A stretch of 41,102 nucleotides of DNA. Source: Streptomyces misionensis (GTDB lineage Bacteria; Actinomycetota; Actinomycetes; Streptomycetales; Streptomycetaceae). This document shows positions 31,313 through 38,272 of the stretch, piece by piece. The stretch is from NCBI RefSeq assembly GCF_007896895.1, contig NZ_VOGW01000192.1:1-41102 (forward strand), written 5' to 3'. Made by a program: the position numbers and the translations under genes. Position 1 is the stretch's first letter. Each line of letters begins with the position of its first letter. The notes beneath the pieces were generated by a model. It was given only the letters and a program-made list of their open reading frames with translations, had not been told where the DNA came from and made no database searches.

Positions 31313-31873
31313 ATGCGGGGTATTGGCGGGCGAGTGAACGCAGCGCGAACGACTTCCATGGCGTCCTGGGTCCGTGCCGACGCCGGGCGGAGCATGCCCG
31401 CCGAACCGCCGGCCACGGTCGTGGAGTTCGACGGGGGAGCCGGCTGCATCGCCGCGGCGCGGCACCACGCGGCCCGGTTCCTGGGCCGCGTGCAGGAGGA
31501 ACACGGCATCGAGGTCTCCGGCCGGGCCCTGGACCTCACCCAGCTCGTCGTCAGCGAAGTGGTCACCAACGCCTGCAAGTACGCGCCCGGCCCCGTCCGC
31601 CTGGGCCTGCGGATCGCCGCCGGCCTGGTCGAGATCTCGGTGTGGGACCGCGACCCCGCGCTGCCGGTGGCCCGGGCCGCCGAACCGAGCCGGGTGGGGC
31701 AGCACGGTCTGGAGATAGTGCTGGCCGTCGCCGAGACCTTCGAGGCCCGGCGCGAGGGTGCGGGCAAGAGGGTCACCGCCCGCGTCGCCCTCGCGGACAC
31801 TGCCGCCGCCGGGCGCGCGGCCGGCCGGAGCCCCGGTGCGCGCTCGGCGGCGAGCGTCCCCCGCGTACGGTGA
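31313..31873 (+). CDS. RsbW-like ATP-binding anti-sigma kinase
   Basis: A 186-aa protein with a GHKL/HATPase_c_2 fold. The N-box reads LVVSEVVTNACKYAPGPV and the G1 region VWDRDPALPV. The G2 region is GQHGLEIVLAVAETFEARREGAGKRVTARVAL. It lacks a His-kinase dimerisation domain, as expected for SpoIIAB/RsbW-type serine kinases that bind either a sigma factor or a STAS protein. ATG 31313 was chosen because GGAG lies 5 nt upstream; ATG 31301 is an alternative. It lies 34 bp after the sigma gene and its probable target is that sigma factor. The C-terminal 25 residues look disordered. Confidence 0.88.
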   Translation: MRGIGGRVNAARTTSMASWVRADAGRSMPAEPPATVVEFDGGAGCIAAARHHAARFLGRVQEEHGIEVSGRALDLTQLVVSEVVTNACKYAPGPVRLGLRIAAGLVEISVWDRDPALPVARAAEPSRVGQHGLEIVLAVAETFEARREGAGKRVTARVALADTAAAGRAAGRSPGARSAASVPRVR

Positions 31874-31995
31874 CCCACCCGGTTCACGGCGCCCGCCGGG
31901 ACCGGGAGTCGGGCATGCCCTGCCCCCCGCCGCCCACGGGGCTCACAAGCACACTGCCACCGACGGGAATTGTCCCCGGCCGGGCGAAGCGGGTT

Positions 31996-32014
31996 GCATC
32001 CGGCAGCCGGATGC
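31996..32014. promoter_or_regulatory. Perfect 19-bp palindrome upstream of phosphatase gene
   Basis: GCATCCGGC-A-GCCGGATGC has 9-bp perfect arms around one base, extended by GTTGC/GCAAC-like flanks. With a single-base centre it cannot form a good RNA hairpin, so a DNA operator is more likely than a terminator. It lies 45 bp before the chosen phosphatase start. Confidence 0.4.
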
Positions 32015-32058
32015 GCAACTGTTGCCGGAAGGCATCTATTTCCCAGGGCAGGAAGGTG

Positions 32059-33753
32059 GTGGGGCGCGCACCAGGCGTGCCCCTGCTTGTGTGCGCTTTT
32101 CGCGGCTCCCCGCAAAGCCCGCGCGACGTCGCTGCTCATGTGGGTGCGGCGTGGGGCGAGGCTCCCTGCCCCGTACTGGTCGTCGACCGGCACGGCGCCC
32201 TCGTGCGGCTCAACCGAGCCGCACGCTCCCTCCTGCCGCGGGCCTGTGACGGTGACCGGCTGGACGGCATCGCGCCGGCCTGGCTCTCCGACGCCCATCG
32301 GCACGTGGTCGAAGGAACCCCGGGCGCCCCGTCGGGCCCGCTGACCGGCGCCATCGACGAACGCGTCTTCGAGGCCCATCCCTCGCCGTCCACGGACGGG
32401 GACGTGGTGTGGTGGCTGGTCGACGACACCGACCGCCGCCGGGCCGAACAGGCCCTGCACCACGCCCAGGAGCGGTCCGGCGTCCTCGCCGAGGCCTCCA
32501 GCCGGCTCCTGTCCACGCTCAACGTGCCCCGCTGCATGGAGGAGACCGCCGCCATGGCCGCCGAGCACCTCGCCGAGGCGGCCGTGCTCGTGGCGCCCCC
32601 GCACGGCCGGCGCCACACCCTGACGTACGCGCGCCGCGGCGGGCCCGTGAGCCAGGTGACCTGGAAGATAGATCCGTTCAGCGTGCACGGCCTCAGCGAG
32701 GCGCTCCAGGGTTTCCCGCCCGTTCCGGCGCGCTGGATCGACCCCCACGGCATCCCCGACTGGCTGCTCCCCGAAGGGTTCACCGAGCCGCCCGGCTCCG
32801 TCATCATCGCCCCGCTGCCCGGACACGGGGTGCCCGCCGGGGCGCTGGTCCTGCTGCGCTCCGGCACCGAGAGGACCTTCTCCGACGGGGAGGAGGCCTT
32901 CGCCCGGCTGTTCGCCGCACGGGCCGGGGCCGCCCTGTCCGCGGCCCGCCTCTACACCGAACAGGCCGCCATCACCGCCACGTTGATGCGTGAACTGCTC
33001 CCGCCGACCCTGGAGCGGGTGCACGGGGTGGAGTACGCGGCCGGATACCGCCCGGCCAAGGACCACGAACGGGTCGGCGGCGACTTCTACGACTTCCACC
33101 CCGGCGCCGACCCCGACCAGGAGACCGTCGTCGTCCTCGGCGACGTCGCGGGCAAGGGCCTGGACGCGGCCGTGCTGACCGGCAAGATCCGCAACACCCT
33201 GCACGCGCTGCTGCCGCTCGCCGCCGACCACCAGCAGGTCCTGACCCTGCTCAACGGCGCCCTGCTGACCTCCCATCACGCCCGGTTCGCGACGCTGGTG
33301 CTCGCCTCGGTGCGCCGCCAGGGCGGGCACGTGCGGGCGCGGCTGACCAGCGCCGGACACCTGCCGCCGCTGATCGTCCGCACCAACGGTGAGGTGGAAC
33401 AGGTCCCCACCCGCGGCACCCTGGTCGGCGCGCTGCCGGCGGTCAGTGCGCAGACGGTCGAGGCGACGCTGGCGCCGGGGGAGACCTGTCTGCTGTACAC
33501 CGACGGGATCACCGAGGCGCGCGGCGGCCCGCTCGGTGACGAGTTCTTCGGCGAGGCCCGGCTCAGGCGCGCGCTGGCCGAGTGCGCGGGCATGCCCGCG
33601 GAGGCGGTCGTGGAACGGGTGCAGATGCTCGCCGCCCAGTGGCTCGGCGGGGGCCGTCACGACGACATGGCGGTCCTCGCCATCAGCGCGCCCAAGAACG
33701 GTCCGCTGTCGGTGGTGGGCGGCGAGCCGTCGCAGATCAGGAGGAGCAGGTGA
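32059..33753 (+). CDS. PAS-GAF-PP2C (RsbU/SpoIIE-type) phosphatase
   Basis: A protein of about 564 aa. A PAS-like domain (about 30-130: CPVLVVDRHGALVRLNRAARSLL) is followed by a short coiled-coil linker, a GAF domain (about 150-310) and a SpoIIE-type PP2C domain (about 320-560). The metal-binding residues are intact: VGGDFYDF near 340, VLGDVAGKGLDAAVL near 362, and RHDDMAVLAI near 533. It should dephosphorylate STAS proteins and release the sigma factor in response to a signal bound by PAS/GAF. The start is uncertain; GTG 32059 has AGGA upstream, while ATG 32011 is in frame without a ribosome-binding site. It overlaps the next gene as GTGA. Confidence 0.9.
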   Translation: MGRAPGVPLLVCAFRGSPQSPRDVAAHVGAAWGEAPCPVLVVDRHGALVRLNRAARSLLPRACDGDRLDGIAPAWLSDAHRHVVEGTPGAPSGPLTGAIDERVFEAHPSPSTDGDVVWWLVDDTDRRRAEQALHHAQERSGVLAEASSRLLSTLNVPRCMEETAAMAAEHLAEAAVLVAPPHGRRHTLTYARRGGPVSQVTWKIDPFSVHGLSEALQGFPPVPARWIDPHGIPDWLLPEGFTEPPGSVIIAPLPGHGVPAGALVLLRSGTERTFSDGEEAFARLFAARAGAALSAARLYTEQAAITATLMRELLPPTLERVHGVEYAAGYRPAKDHERVGGDFYDFHPGADPDQETVVVLGDVAGKGLDAAVLTGKIRNTLHALLPLAADHQQVLTLLNGALLTSHHARFATLVLASVRRQGGHVRARLTSAGHLPPLIVRTNGEVEQVPTRGTLVGALPAVSAQTVEATLAPGETCLLYTDGITEARGGPLGDEFFGEARLRRALAECAGMPAEAVVERVQMLAAQWLGGGRHDDMAVLAISAPKNGPLSVVGGEPSQIRRSR

Positions 33754-34835
33754 GTCAGGTCGCCCAGGCGGCCCCGCATCGTGAGCGGCTGTGGGACGCC
33801 GTCGTGGCCGGTGACGAGTACGCCGGCGTGGCCGTCGTCCAGGAGGCGCTGACCGCCGGTCTGGACGCGGAGGCGGTGCTGCTGGACGTGATCGCCCCGG
33901 TGCAGGAGAAGGTCGGCGAGGAATGGGCCGCCGACCGGATCGGCGTCGCGGTGGAGCACGCCGCCACGGCCGTCAACGAACGGGTGGTCGCCGCCGTCGC
34001 CCACCGGGCTGCGGGCGGCGCCGACCGGGCGCCGCGGGGCCGGGTGACCGTCGGCTGCGTGGACGGCGAGTGGCACGCCTTCCCGTCCCGGCTGGTGGCG
34101 GAGGTGCTGCGACTGCGCGGCTGGCGGGTGGACTACCTCGGCGGCCAGACGCCCACCCCGCATCTCATCGCCCATCTGCACCACACCGACCCGCAGGCCG
34201 TGCTGCTGTCCGGCTCGCTCCCGACGCGGCTGCCGGCCGCCCACACGGCGATCACCGCCTGTCAGGCCGTCGGGGTCCCGGTCCTGGCCGGCGGCCGCGC
34301 CTTCGGCCGGGACGGCGAGCACGCCCGGGCGCTCGGGGCCGACGCGTGGGCCCCGGACGCCCGCGGCGCCGCGGACGTGCTGGCGCGCGGCCTGCCGCGG
34401 CCGGCCCCCGCGGCGGTCCGCCAGGTGGTCGACGACCTGCCGCACCTGGCCGACCAGGAGTACACGCTGGTCGTCCACTCCCGCGGGCAGTTGGTGAAGC
34501 AGACCCTCGTCGACCTGGAGGACCGCTTCCCCGCGGTGCGCTCCTACAGCGACGTGCAGCGCGAACGGACGGCCGAGGACGTCGCCCACATCGTCGACTT
34601 CCTCGCCTGCGCCCTCTACGTCGACGACCCCGAGGTGTTCTCCGCGTTCCTCACCTGGACCGCCGGCATACTCGAGGCGCGCGGTGTCCCGGCGCGCTCC
34701 CTCTCCGCGGGCCTGGACCTCCTCGCCGCGCGACTGCACGACTTCCCCCGCGCGTCGCGCCTTTTGGACGAGGGGAGCCGCGCGCTCGCCGCCCGCCCCG
34801 GTGATCTCGCCGCCGGCCCCGGCACCCGCGTATGA
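33750..34835 (+). CDS. Stand-alone cobalamin-binding sensor protein
   Basis: A 361-aa cytosolic protein with three parts. Residues about 10-85 are a B12-binding_2-type helical cap containing Trp59-x9-Glu69-His70, the W-x9-EH motif of CarH/LitR photoreceptors. Residues about 97-205 are a Rossmann-like B12-binding domain with DGEWHAFPSRLVAEVLRLRGW, where His109 is the candidate lower cobalt ligand, though the usual Gly three residues later is Pro112. Residues about 230-350 are a helical domain I do not recognise with confidence. There is no DNA-binding domain. The residue after Trp59 is Ala, where CarH has the His that caps cobalt in the light. GAGGAGCAG precedes GTG 33750, and it overlaps the following STAS gene (ATGA). 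It probably senses light, redox state or cobalamin for the partner-switching genes. Confidence 0.88.
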   Translation: MSQVAQAAPHRERLWDAVVAGDEYAGVAVVQEALTAGLDAEAVLLDVIAPVQEKVGEEWAADRIGVAVEHAATAVNERVVAAVAHRAAGGADRAPRGRVTVGCVDGEWHAFPSRLVAEVLRLRGWRVDYLGGQTPTPHLIAHLHHTDPQAVLLSGSLPTRLPAAHTAITACQAVGVPVLAGGRAFGRDGEHARALGADAWAPDARGAADVLARGLPRPAPAAVRQVVDDLPHLADQEYTLVVHSRGQLVKQTLVDLEDRFPAVRSYSDVQRERTAEDVAHIVDFLACALYVDDPEVFSAFLTWTAGILEARGVPARSLSAGLDLLAARLHDFPRASRLLDEGSRALAARPGDLAAGPGTRV

Positions 34836-35227
34836 CCGGTTACTTCCCCGCCGAGTTCAGCGTGGAGATCACGGAGCATCCCGCGAGCTGTACCGTGCGC
34901 ATCGCGGGCGAGCTGGACTACGACACGAGCGACGAGCTGGTGGAGGCCGTCGTCGGGCATCTGCGCGGCCGACCGCACACCGGTGAGGTCCGGCTGGATT
35001 TCACCGGCCTGACCTGGATCGATTCCTCGGGGCTCTCCGCCTTGCTGATGATCCACCGGGCCACCAGCGCCCTCGGGGCGGCCCTGCGCCTGGACAACCG
35101 GCCGGGCTTCCTCGACCACCGGCTGCGCCTCACCGACATCCTCGACCACCTCACCGGCCCCGTGACCCCCGCCGGTCTTTCCGCCCCCGGGGAGGACGGC
35201 GACCAGTCCCGGGCCGGGGCCCGCTGA
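34832..35227 (+). CDS. STAS domain anti-sigma factor antagonist
   Basis: A 131-aa protein with a canonical STAS domain (about 8-105). It has CTVRIAGELDYDTSDELVEAV and the switch loop VRLDFTGLTWIDSSGLSALLMI, with Ser65 in the DSSG motif as phospho-acceptor, followed by a short disordered tail. It overlaps the cobalamin-sensor gene by 4 nt, so the two proteins are made together and probably act together. This is reminiscent of RsbR/YtvA proteins, in which sensor and STAS are fused. It is a likely substrate of the RsbW-like kinase and RsbU-like phosphatase just upstream. Confidence 0.92.
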   Translation: MTGYFPAEFSVEITEHPASCTVRIAGELDYDTSDELVEAVVGHLRGRPHTGEVRLDFTGLTWIDSSGLSALLMIHRATSALGAALRLDNRPGFLDHRLRLTDILDHLTGPVTPAGLSAPGEDGDQSRAGAR

Positions 35228-35319
35228 GGGGATTCTCCGGACCTCCGCCGAGAGGTGGGCCACACCCGGCGCAGATCCGGCGCTCGACGGGGTAAGCGCA
35301 CTCGTGAGGAGGTCGTGAG

Positions 35320-35361
35320 ATGCCTGCACAGGAAGGTCACACACCGGAAGTTGCCGTTTGA
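35320..35361 (+). other. Possible 13-codon leader ORF with strong SD
   Basis: ATG 35320 is preceded by AGGAGG at 7-nt spacing and encodes MPAQEGHTPEVAV, then TGA. GGGGTAA, similar to a SigB-type -10, lies about 30 bp upstream. It ends inside the TTGACA...TGTCAA element. It could be a leader peptide, a truncated gene start, or chance. No longer gene follows on this strand. Nothing else is evident in the 268-bp gap 35228-35495. Confidence 0.3.
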
Positions 35362-35381
35362 CAACTATCGCCGTATGTCAA
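35358..35381. promoter_or_regulatory. MarR-type inverted repeat TTGACA-N12-TGTCAA
   Basis: TTGACA (35358-35363) and TGTCAA (35376-35381) form perfect arms around an AT-richer spacer beginning ACTAT. This resembles operators bound by MarR-family regulators. It lies downstream of the MarR gene's stop (35496) and not at its promoter, so if it is a MarR site its target gene would have pointed right from here. Confidence 0.4.
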
Positions 35382-35495
35382 CAAAGTGGCCGTGTCGCAT
35401 GTGCACGGGGAAGGAACAGGGATGCTCCGGTCTGCGCGGGCCGCTGCGGGTGCGAGCCGCCGTGCACGGCGGACGACCGCGCGGCACGGCGTGGT

Positions 35496-35984
35496 TCAGG
35501 CGGACTTGCTGCCGGACCCGTGGGTGTGGTCCTCGTGTATCTGCGCGGCCGCCGCGGCGCAGAACGCCTCGAGGCCCTCGGCGAGGGCGGTCCGTTTCGC
35601 CGCGGGCATCAGTTCGAGCACCGCACGCAACTCCGCCTCCCGGCGTCCGCGCAGGTCGGCGAGGAAGGCGCGACCCCGGCCGCTGAGGCCGAGGCGCACC
35701 TCGCGCCGGTCTTCCGGGCTGTTCCTGCGCTCCACGAAGCCCGCCGCCTGGAGCCGGTCGAACAGCCGGCTGGTCGCGGGCGGGGTCGAGGCGAGGGACT
35801 CGGCGAGCGTGCGCATGTTGACGCCGTCGTTGTGCTCCAGGATGTGCAGCAGGCGCAGCTGGGACGCCGAGGCGGGCGCGGTCGAGGCCCGGCCCCACAG
35901 GACTTCCAGCAGCTCCGCGGCCGTGGAGGCCACGCGTGCGATCTCGGCGGGCTCCGGGCGGCGGTGGAAGGCAGTCACGGTCAC
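35496..35984 (-). CDS. MarR family transcriptional regulator
   Basis: A 162-aa winged-helix protein. Helical dimerisation segments surround the DNA-binding core (about 35-110): ASQLRLLHILEHNDGVNMRTLAESLASTPPATSRLFDRLQAAGFVERRNSPEDRREVRLGLSGRGRAFL. It has the recognition helix after PPATSRL and the wing with DRREV. The start is GTG 35984, preceded by GAGAG; GTG 35978 is an in-frame alternative. It is divergent from the phosphatase gene at 36137. MarR proteins usually sense phenolic compounds or oxidants; nothing here identifies the ligand. Confidence 0.92.
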   Translation of the reverse strand: MTVTAFHRRPEPAEIARVASTAAELLEVLWGRASTAPASASQLRLLHILEHNDGVNMRTLAESLASTPPATSRLFDRLQAAGFVERRNSPEDRREVRLGLSGRGRAFLADLRGRREAELRAVLELMPAAKRTALAEGLEAFCAAAAAQIHEDHTHGSGSKSA

Positions 35985-36136
35985 ACTCTCGCAGGCACTG
36001 GGGTGCCCGCCAGCGTACTAGCTATGGGTGCCGGCGGCGGATGGCCCGAGCGAACGGCGCGGTCCACGGGGTGTGGCTCCCCGCGCCTCTCGGATCCACA
36101 CGTTGTCCGGCGACAGAGATTGGTTCATTTCTCATC

Positions 36137-37300
36137 GTGAAGAGATTCATCGCCGCCGAACGCGCCCTGCGGACGGCGGCCCCCCACCAGTTGCTCGACG
36201 CGTTGCGCGGTGTGCTGAAGGAGCAGTACGCGGCGCAGGCCGTCGAGTTCTTCATCGCCGACTACGGCCTGAGCGTGCTCCAGCCGGTGTGCGCGCCGTC
36301 GCGGCCGGTGTCGGTGTTCAACACGCCGGCGGGCCGCGCCTTCGGCTCGCAGCGGTGCCACGGCGAGCACCGCCCGGACGGCCGGGTGCGGCTTCATCTG
36401 CCGGTCAGCGTGCGGGGCGACCGGATCGGCGTGCTGTCCGTGACGCTGCCCGGCCCCGATCACGCCCGCCACGACGAGGACGAACTGGGCGAGGTCGCCG
36501 AGGTGCTGGGGCGTGAGGTGCTGGTGGCCGAGCGCGACACGGACCTGTATGTGCGGGCGCGCCGCAAGGACCGGCTGACCCTCGCCGCCGAGATGCAGTG
36601 GCAGCTGCTGCCCGGCCGTTCGTTCTCGCTGCCCGAGTACGACCTGGCCGCCCAACTGGAACCCGCCTACGCCATCTTCGGCGACAACTACGACTGGTCG
36701 GCCACCGCCGACCGCCTGATGCTGTACGTCACCAACGGCATGGGCGAGGGCATGGAGGCGTCCCTGCTGACCACCCTGGCCATCAACGCCCTGCGCAACG
36801 CGCGGCGGGCCGGTGTCTCCATCGCCGACCAGGCCGCCCTCGCGGACCAGGCCGTCTACGGCCACTACCGCGGACGGTGCCACCTGTCCGTCCTGCTCTT
36901 CGACTTCGACGTGGCCACCGGGCGGGTGAGCGTGGTGGACGCCGGCTCCCCCCATCTGCTGCGGCTGCGGCGCGGCGTGGTGGAGCGCATCACGTTCGAC
37001 GCCCAGCTGCCCCTCGGCATGTTCGAGGAGACCGACTACGTGGCCCAGGAGTTCGAGGTCGAGCCCGGCGACCGGCTCGTCTTCGTCAGCGACGGGGTGC
37101 ACGCGGTGGCCTCGCCGCTCGGGGAGCCCTACGGGGAGGCCGCCCTGGTCCGGGCCATCCACTCGACCCGGCTGCTGCCCGCGGCGGAGGTGCCGCGCAC
37201 CGTCCTGCGCGAGCTGACCGGCCACCGGGACGGGGCCGACCCGGAGGACGACGCGCTCGTGGTCTGTCTGGACTGGCGGGGCCGGCCGAACGGGCACTGA
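36137..37300 (+). CDS. SpoIIE-type PP2C protein with degenerate metal site
   Basis: A 387-aa protein. The N-terminal region (1-135) looks like a divergent GAF-type sensor (FFIADYGLSVLQPV, LHLPVSVRGDRIGVLSVTLPG). A PP2C/SpoIIE domain follows (about 150-385: LAAEMQWQLLPGRSFSLPEYDLAAQLEPA). The first metal Asp is kept (FGDNYDW, Asp183) and so is the C-terminal DDALVVCLDW. The central metal-binding Asp of the GDVxGHG-type motif is Asn200 (VTNGMGEGMEASLL). Activity may therefore be lost or altered. GTG 36137 was chosen as the first start fitting the fold; its ribosome-binding site is weak. It is convergent with the STAS gene at 37305. Confidence 0.85.
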   Translation: MKRFIAAERALRTAAPHQLLDALRGVLKEQYAAQAVEFFIADYGLSVLQPVCAPSRPVSVFNTPAGRAFGSQRCHGEHRPDGRVRLHLPVSVRGDRIGVLSVTLPGPDHARHDEDELGEVAEVLGREVLVAERDTDLYVRARRKDRLTLAAEMQWQLLPGRSFSLPEYDLAAQLEPAYAIFGDNYDWSATADRLMLYVTNGMGEGMEASLLTTLAINALRNARRAGVSIADQAALADQAVYGHYRGRCHLSVLLFDFDVATGRVSVVDAGSPHLLRLRRGVVERITFDAQLPLGMFEETDYVAQEFEVEPGDRLVFVSDGVHAVASPLGEPYGEAALVRAIHSTRLLPAAEVPRTVLRELTGHRDGADPEDDALVVCLDWRGRPNGH

Positions 37301-37304
37301 CCGC

Positions 37305-37715
37305 TCACGTCCGCGGCGTCGGCGGCGCGAAGAGGTCCTCGGCGCCGATCAGGGACAGCAGGCGGCCGACCGCGGGGCCGGCGGCGCGGACGACCACCGT
37401 CTTGCCCTCCCGGACGGCCCGTTGGCGCAGGTCCATCAGGACGGCCAGGCCCGCGCAGTCGCAGAAGCCGAGTCCGTCCAGGTCCAGTGCGAGGCCGCGG
37501 TCCGACCGGGCGAGCGCCGCGAGCAGGCCGCCACGGAGCCGATCTCCGGAGTCGAGGTCCAGCTCGCCCGCTATCTCCACCCGGGTCCAGGCGCCGTCCG
37601 CCGTGTACGAGGCGGTCGCCAGGCCCGGGGGCAGCGGGGCCCGCTCGCCTTCCCGGCTCCCCCGACGGCCTCCTGGCGCGAGAAGGAGAGAGGCGTGGCG
37701 GACAAGGTCTTGCAT
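37305..37715 (-). CDS. STAS domain protein with Cys at the phospho-site
   Basis: A 136-aa protein. A basic N-terminal extension of about 35 residues is followed by a STAS domain with TRVEIAGELDLDSGDRLRGGLLAAL and switch loop LALDLDGLGFCDCAGLAVLM. Cys87 replaces the Ser normally phosphorylated by RsbW-type kinases (DCAG in place of DSSG/DSAG). Such a protein could not be switched off by Ser phosphorylation and might be constitutively active or thiol-regulated. GAGGGAG precedes ATG 37715. It lies tail to tail with the degenerate phosphatase, 4 bp apart. Confidence 0.88.
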   Translation of the reverse strand: MQDLVRHASLLLAPGGRRGSREGERAPLPPGLATASYTADGAWTRVEIAGELDLDSGDRLRGGLLAALARSDRGLALDLDGLGFCDCAGLAVLMDLRQRAVREGKTVVVRAAGPAVGRLLSLIGAEDLFAPPTPRT

Positions 37716-37786
37716 GGCTCACTCCCTCAGCTGAGCGCCCCGGGTCGGCTCCCACGTTCCCCGCGGCGCAGAAATACGTCAAGTGA

Positions 37787-37822
37787 TGCATGAAATGTAG
37801 TACGTGTTTTTGAGTGCATGAA
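37787..37822 (+). repeat. Direct repeat TGCATGAA in divergent promoter
   Basis: TGCATGAA occurs at 37787-37794 and 37815-37822, 28 bp apart, in the AT-rich intergenic region between the STAS (-) and winged-helix (+) genes. It could be a tandem regulator-binding site, perhaps for the winged-helix protein itself. Confidence 0.35.
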
Positions 37823-37845
37823 CACCGCCTCGGTAAACTCGGGGC

Positions 37846-38211
37846 ATGGATGGAGTGCCCGAGCCCCACACCGGATGGACGTTTCTGACCAATCACGCCC
37901 GCGTTCTCGCGGCCATCGCGGACAATCAGAACGCCCGCATCCGCGACATCGCCGCGCATTGCCGGCTCACGGAACGAGCCGTGCAGAAGATCATCGTGGA
38001 TCTGGAGGAGGACGGTTACCTCTCCCACACCCGGGAAGGACGCGGCAACACCTACCGGATCGACCCCGGCAAGGTCCTGCGCCACCCGGCCGAGGCCGGG
38101 CTGGGCCTCACGGTCGCCTCGTTGCTGTCGCTGCTCGTCAAGGACGAGGCGGACCGCTCCGGCCCGGTCGCACCGCCCGGCCCCCGGCACGCGGACGCCC
38201 TGCGGCGGTAG
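37846..38211 (+). CDS. Winged-helix (MarR/ArsR-like) DNA-binding protein
   Basis: A 121-aa protein with one winged helix-turn-helix domain (about 10-78): WTFLTNHARVLAAIADNQNARIRDIAAHCRLTERAVQKIIVDLEEDGYLSHTREGRGNTYRID. It is followed by a less conserved tail with LGLTVASLLSLL. The fold matches the MarR_2/HTH_24 type of small actinobacterial regulators, without the MarR dimer helices. TAAACT lies about 9 nt before ATG 37846 and no ribosome-binding site is seen, so the transcript is probably leaderless. Targets are unknown; the promoter region with TGCATGAA repeats is the first candidate. Confidence 0.85.
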   Translation: MDGVPEPHTGWTFLTNHARVLAAIADNQNARIRDIAAHCRLTERAVQKIIVDLEEDGYLSHTREGRGNTYRIDPGKVLRHPAEAGLGLTVASLLSLLVKDEADRSGPVAPPGPRHADALRR

Positions 38212-38272
38212 CCCGCACCGGCCGGCGGACGAGCGGCGGGCCCGTGCCACCACATCCCCGAAGGCGGTGCCC

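Noticed and set aside
35422..35686. Plus-strand gene starting at the ATG after GGAAGGAA
   Set aside because: The frame runs antisense to the MarR gene, is Arg/Pro rich and shows no domain; the ribosome-binding-like sequence is probably chance.
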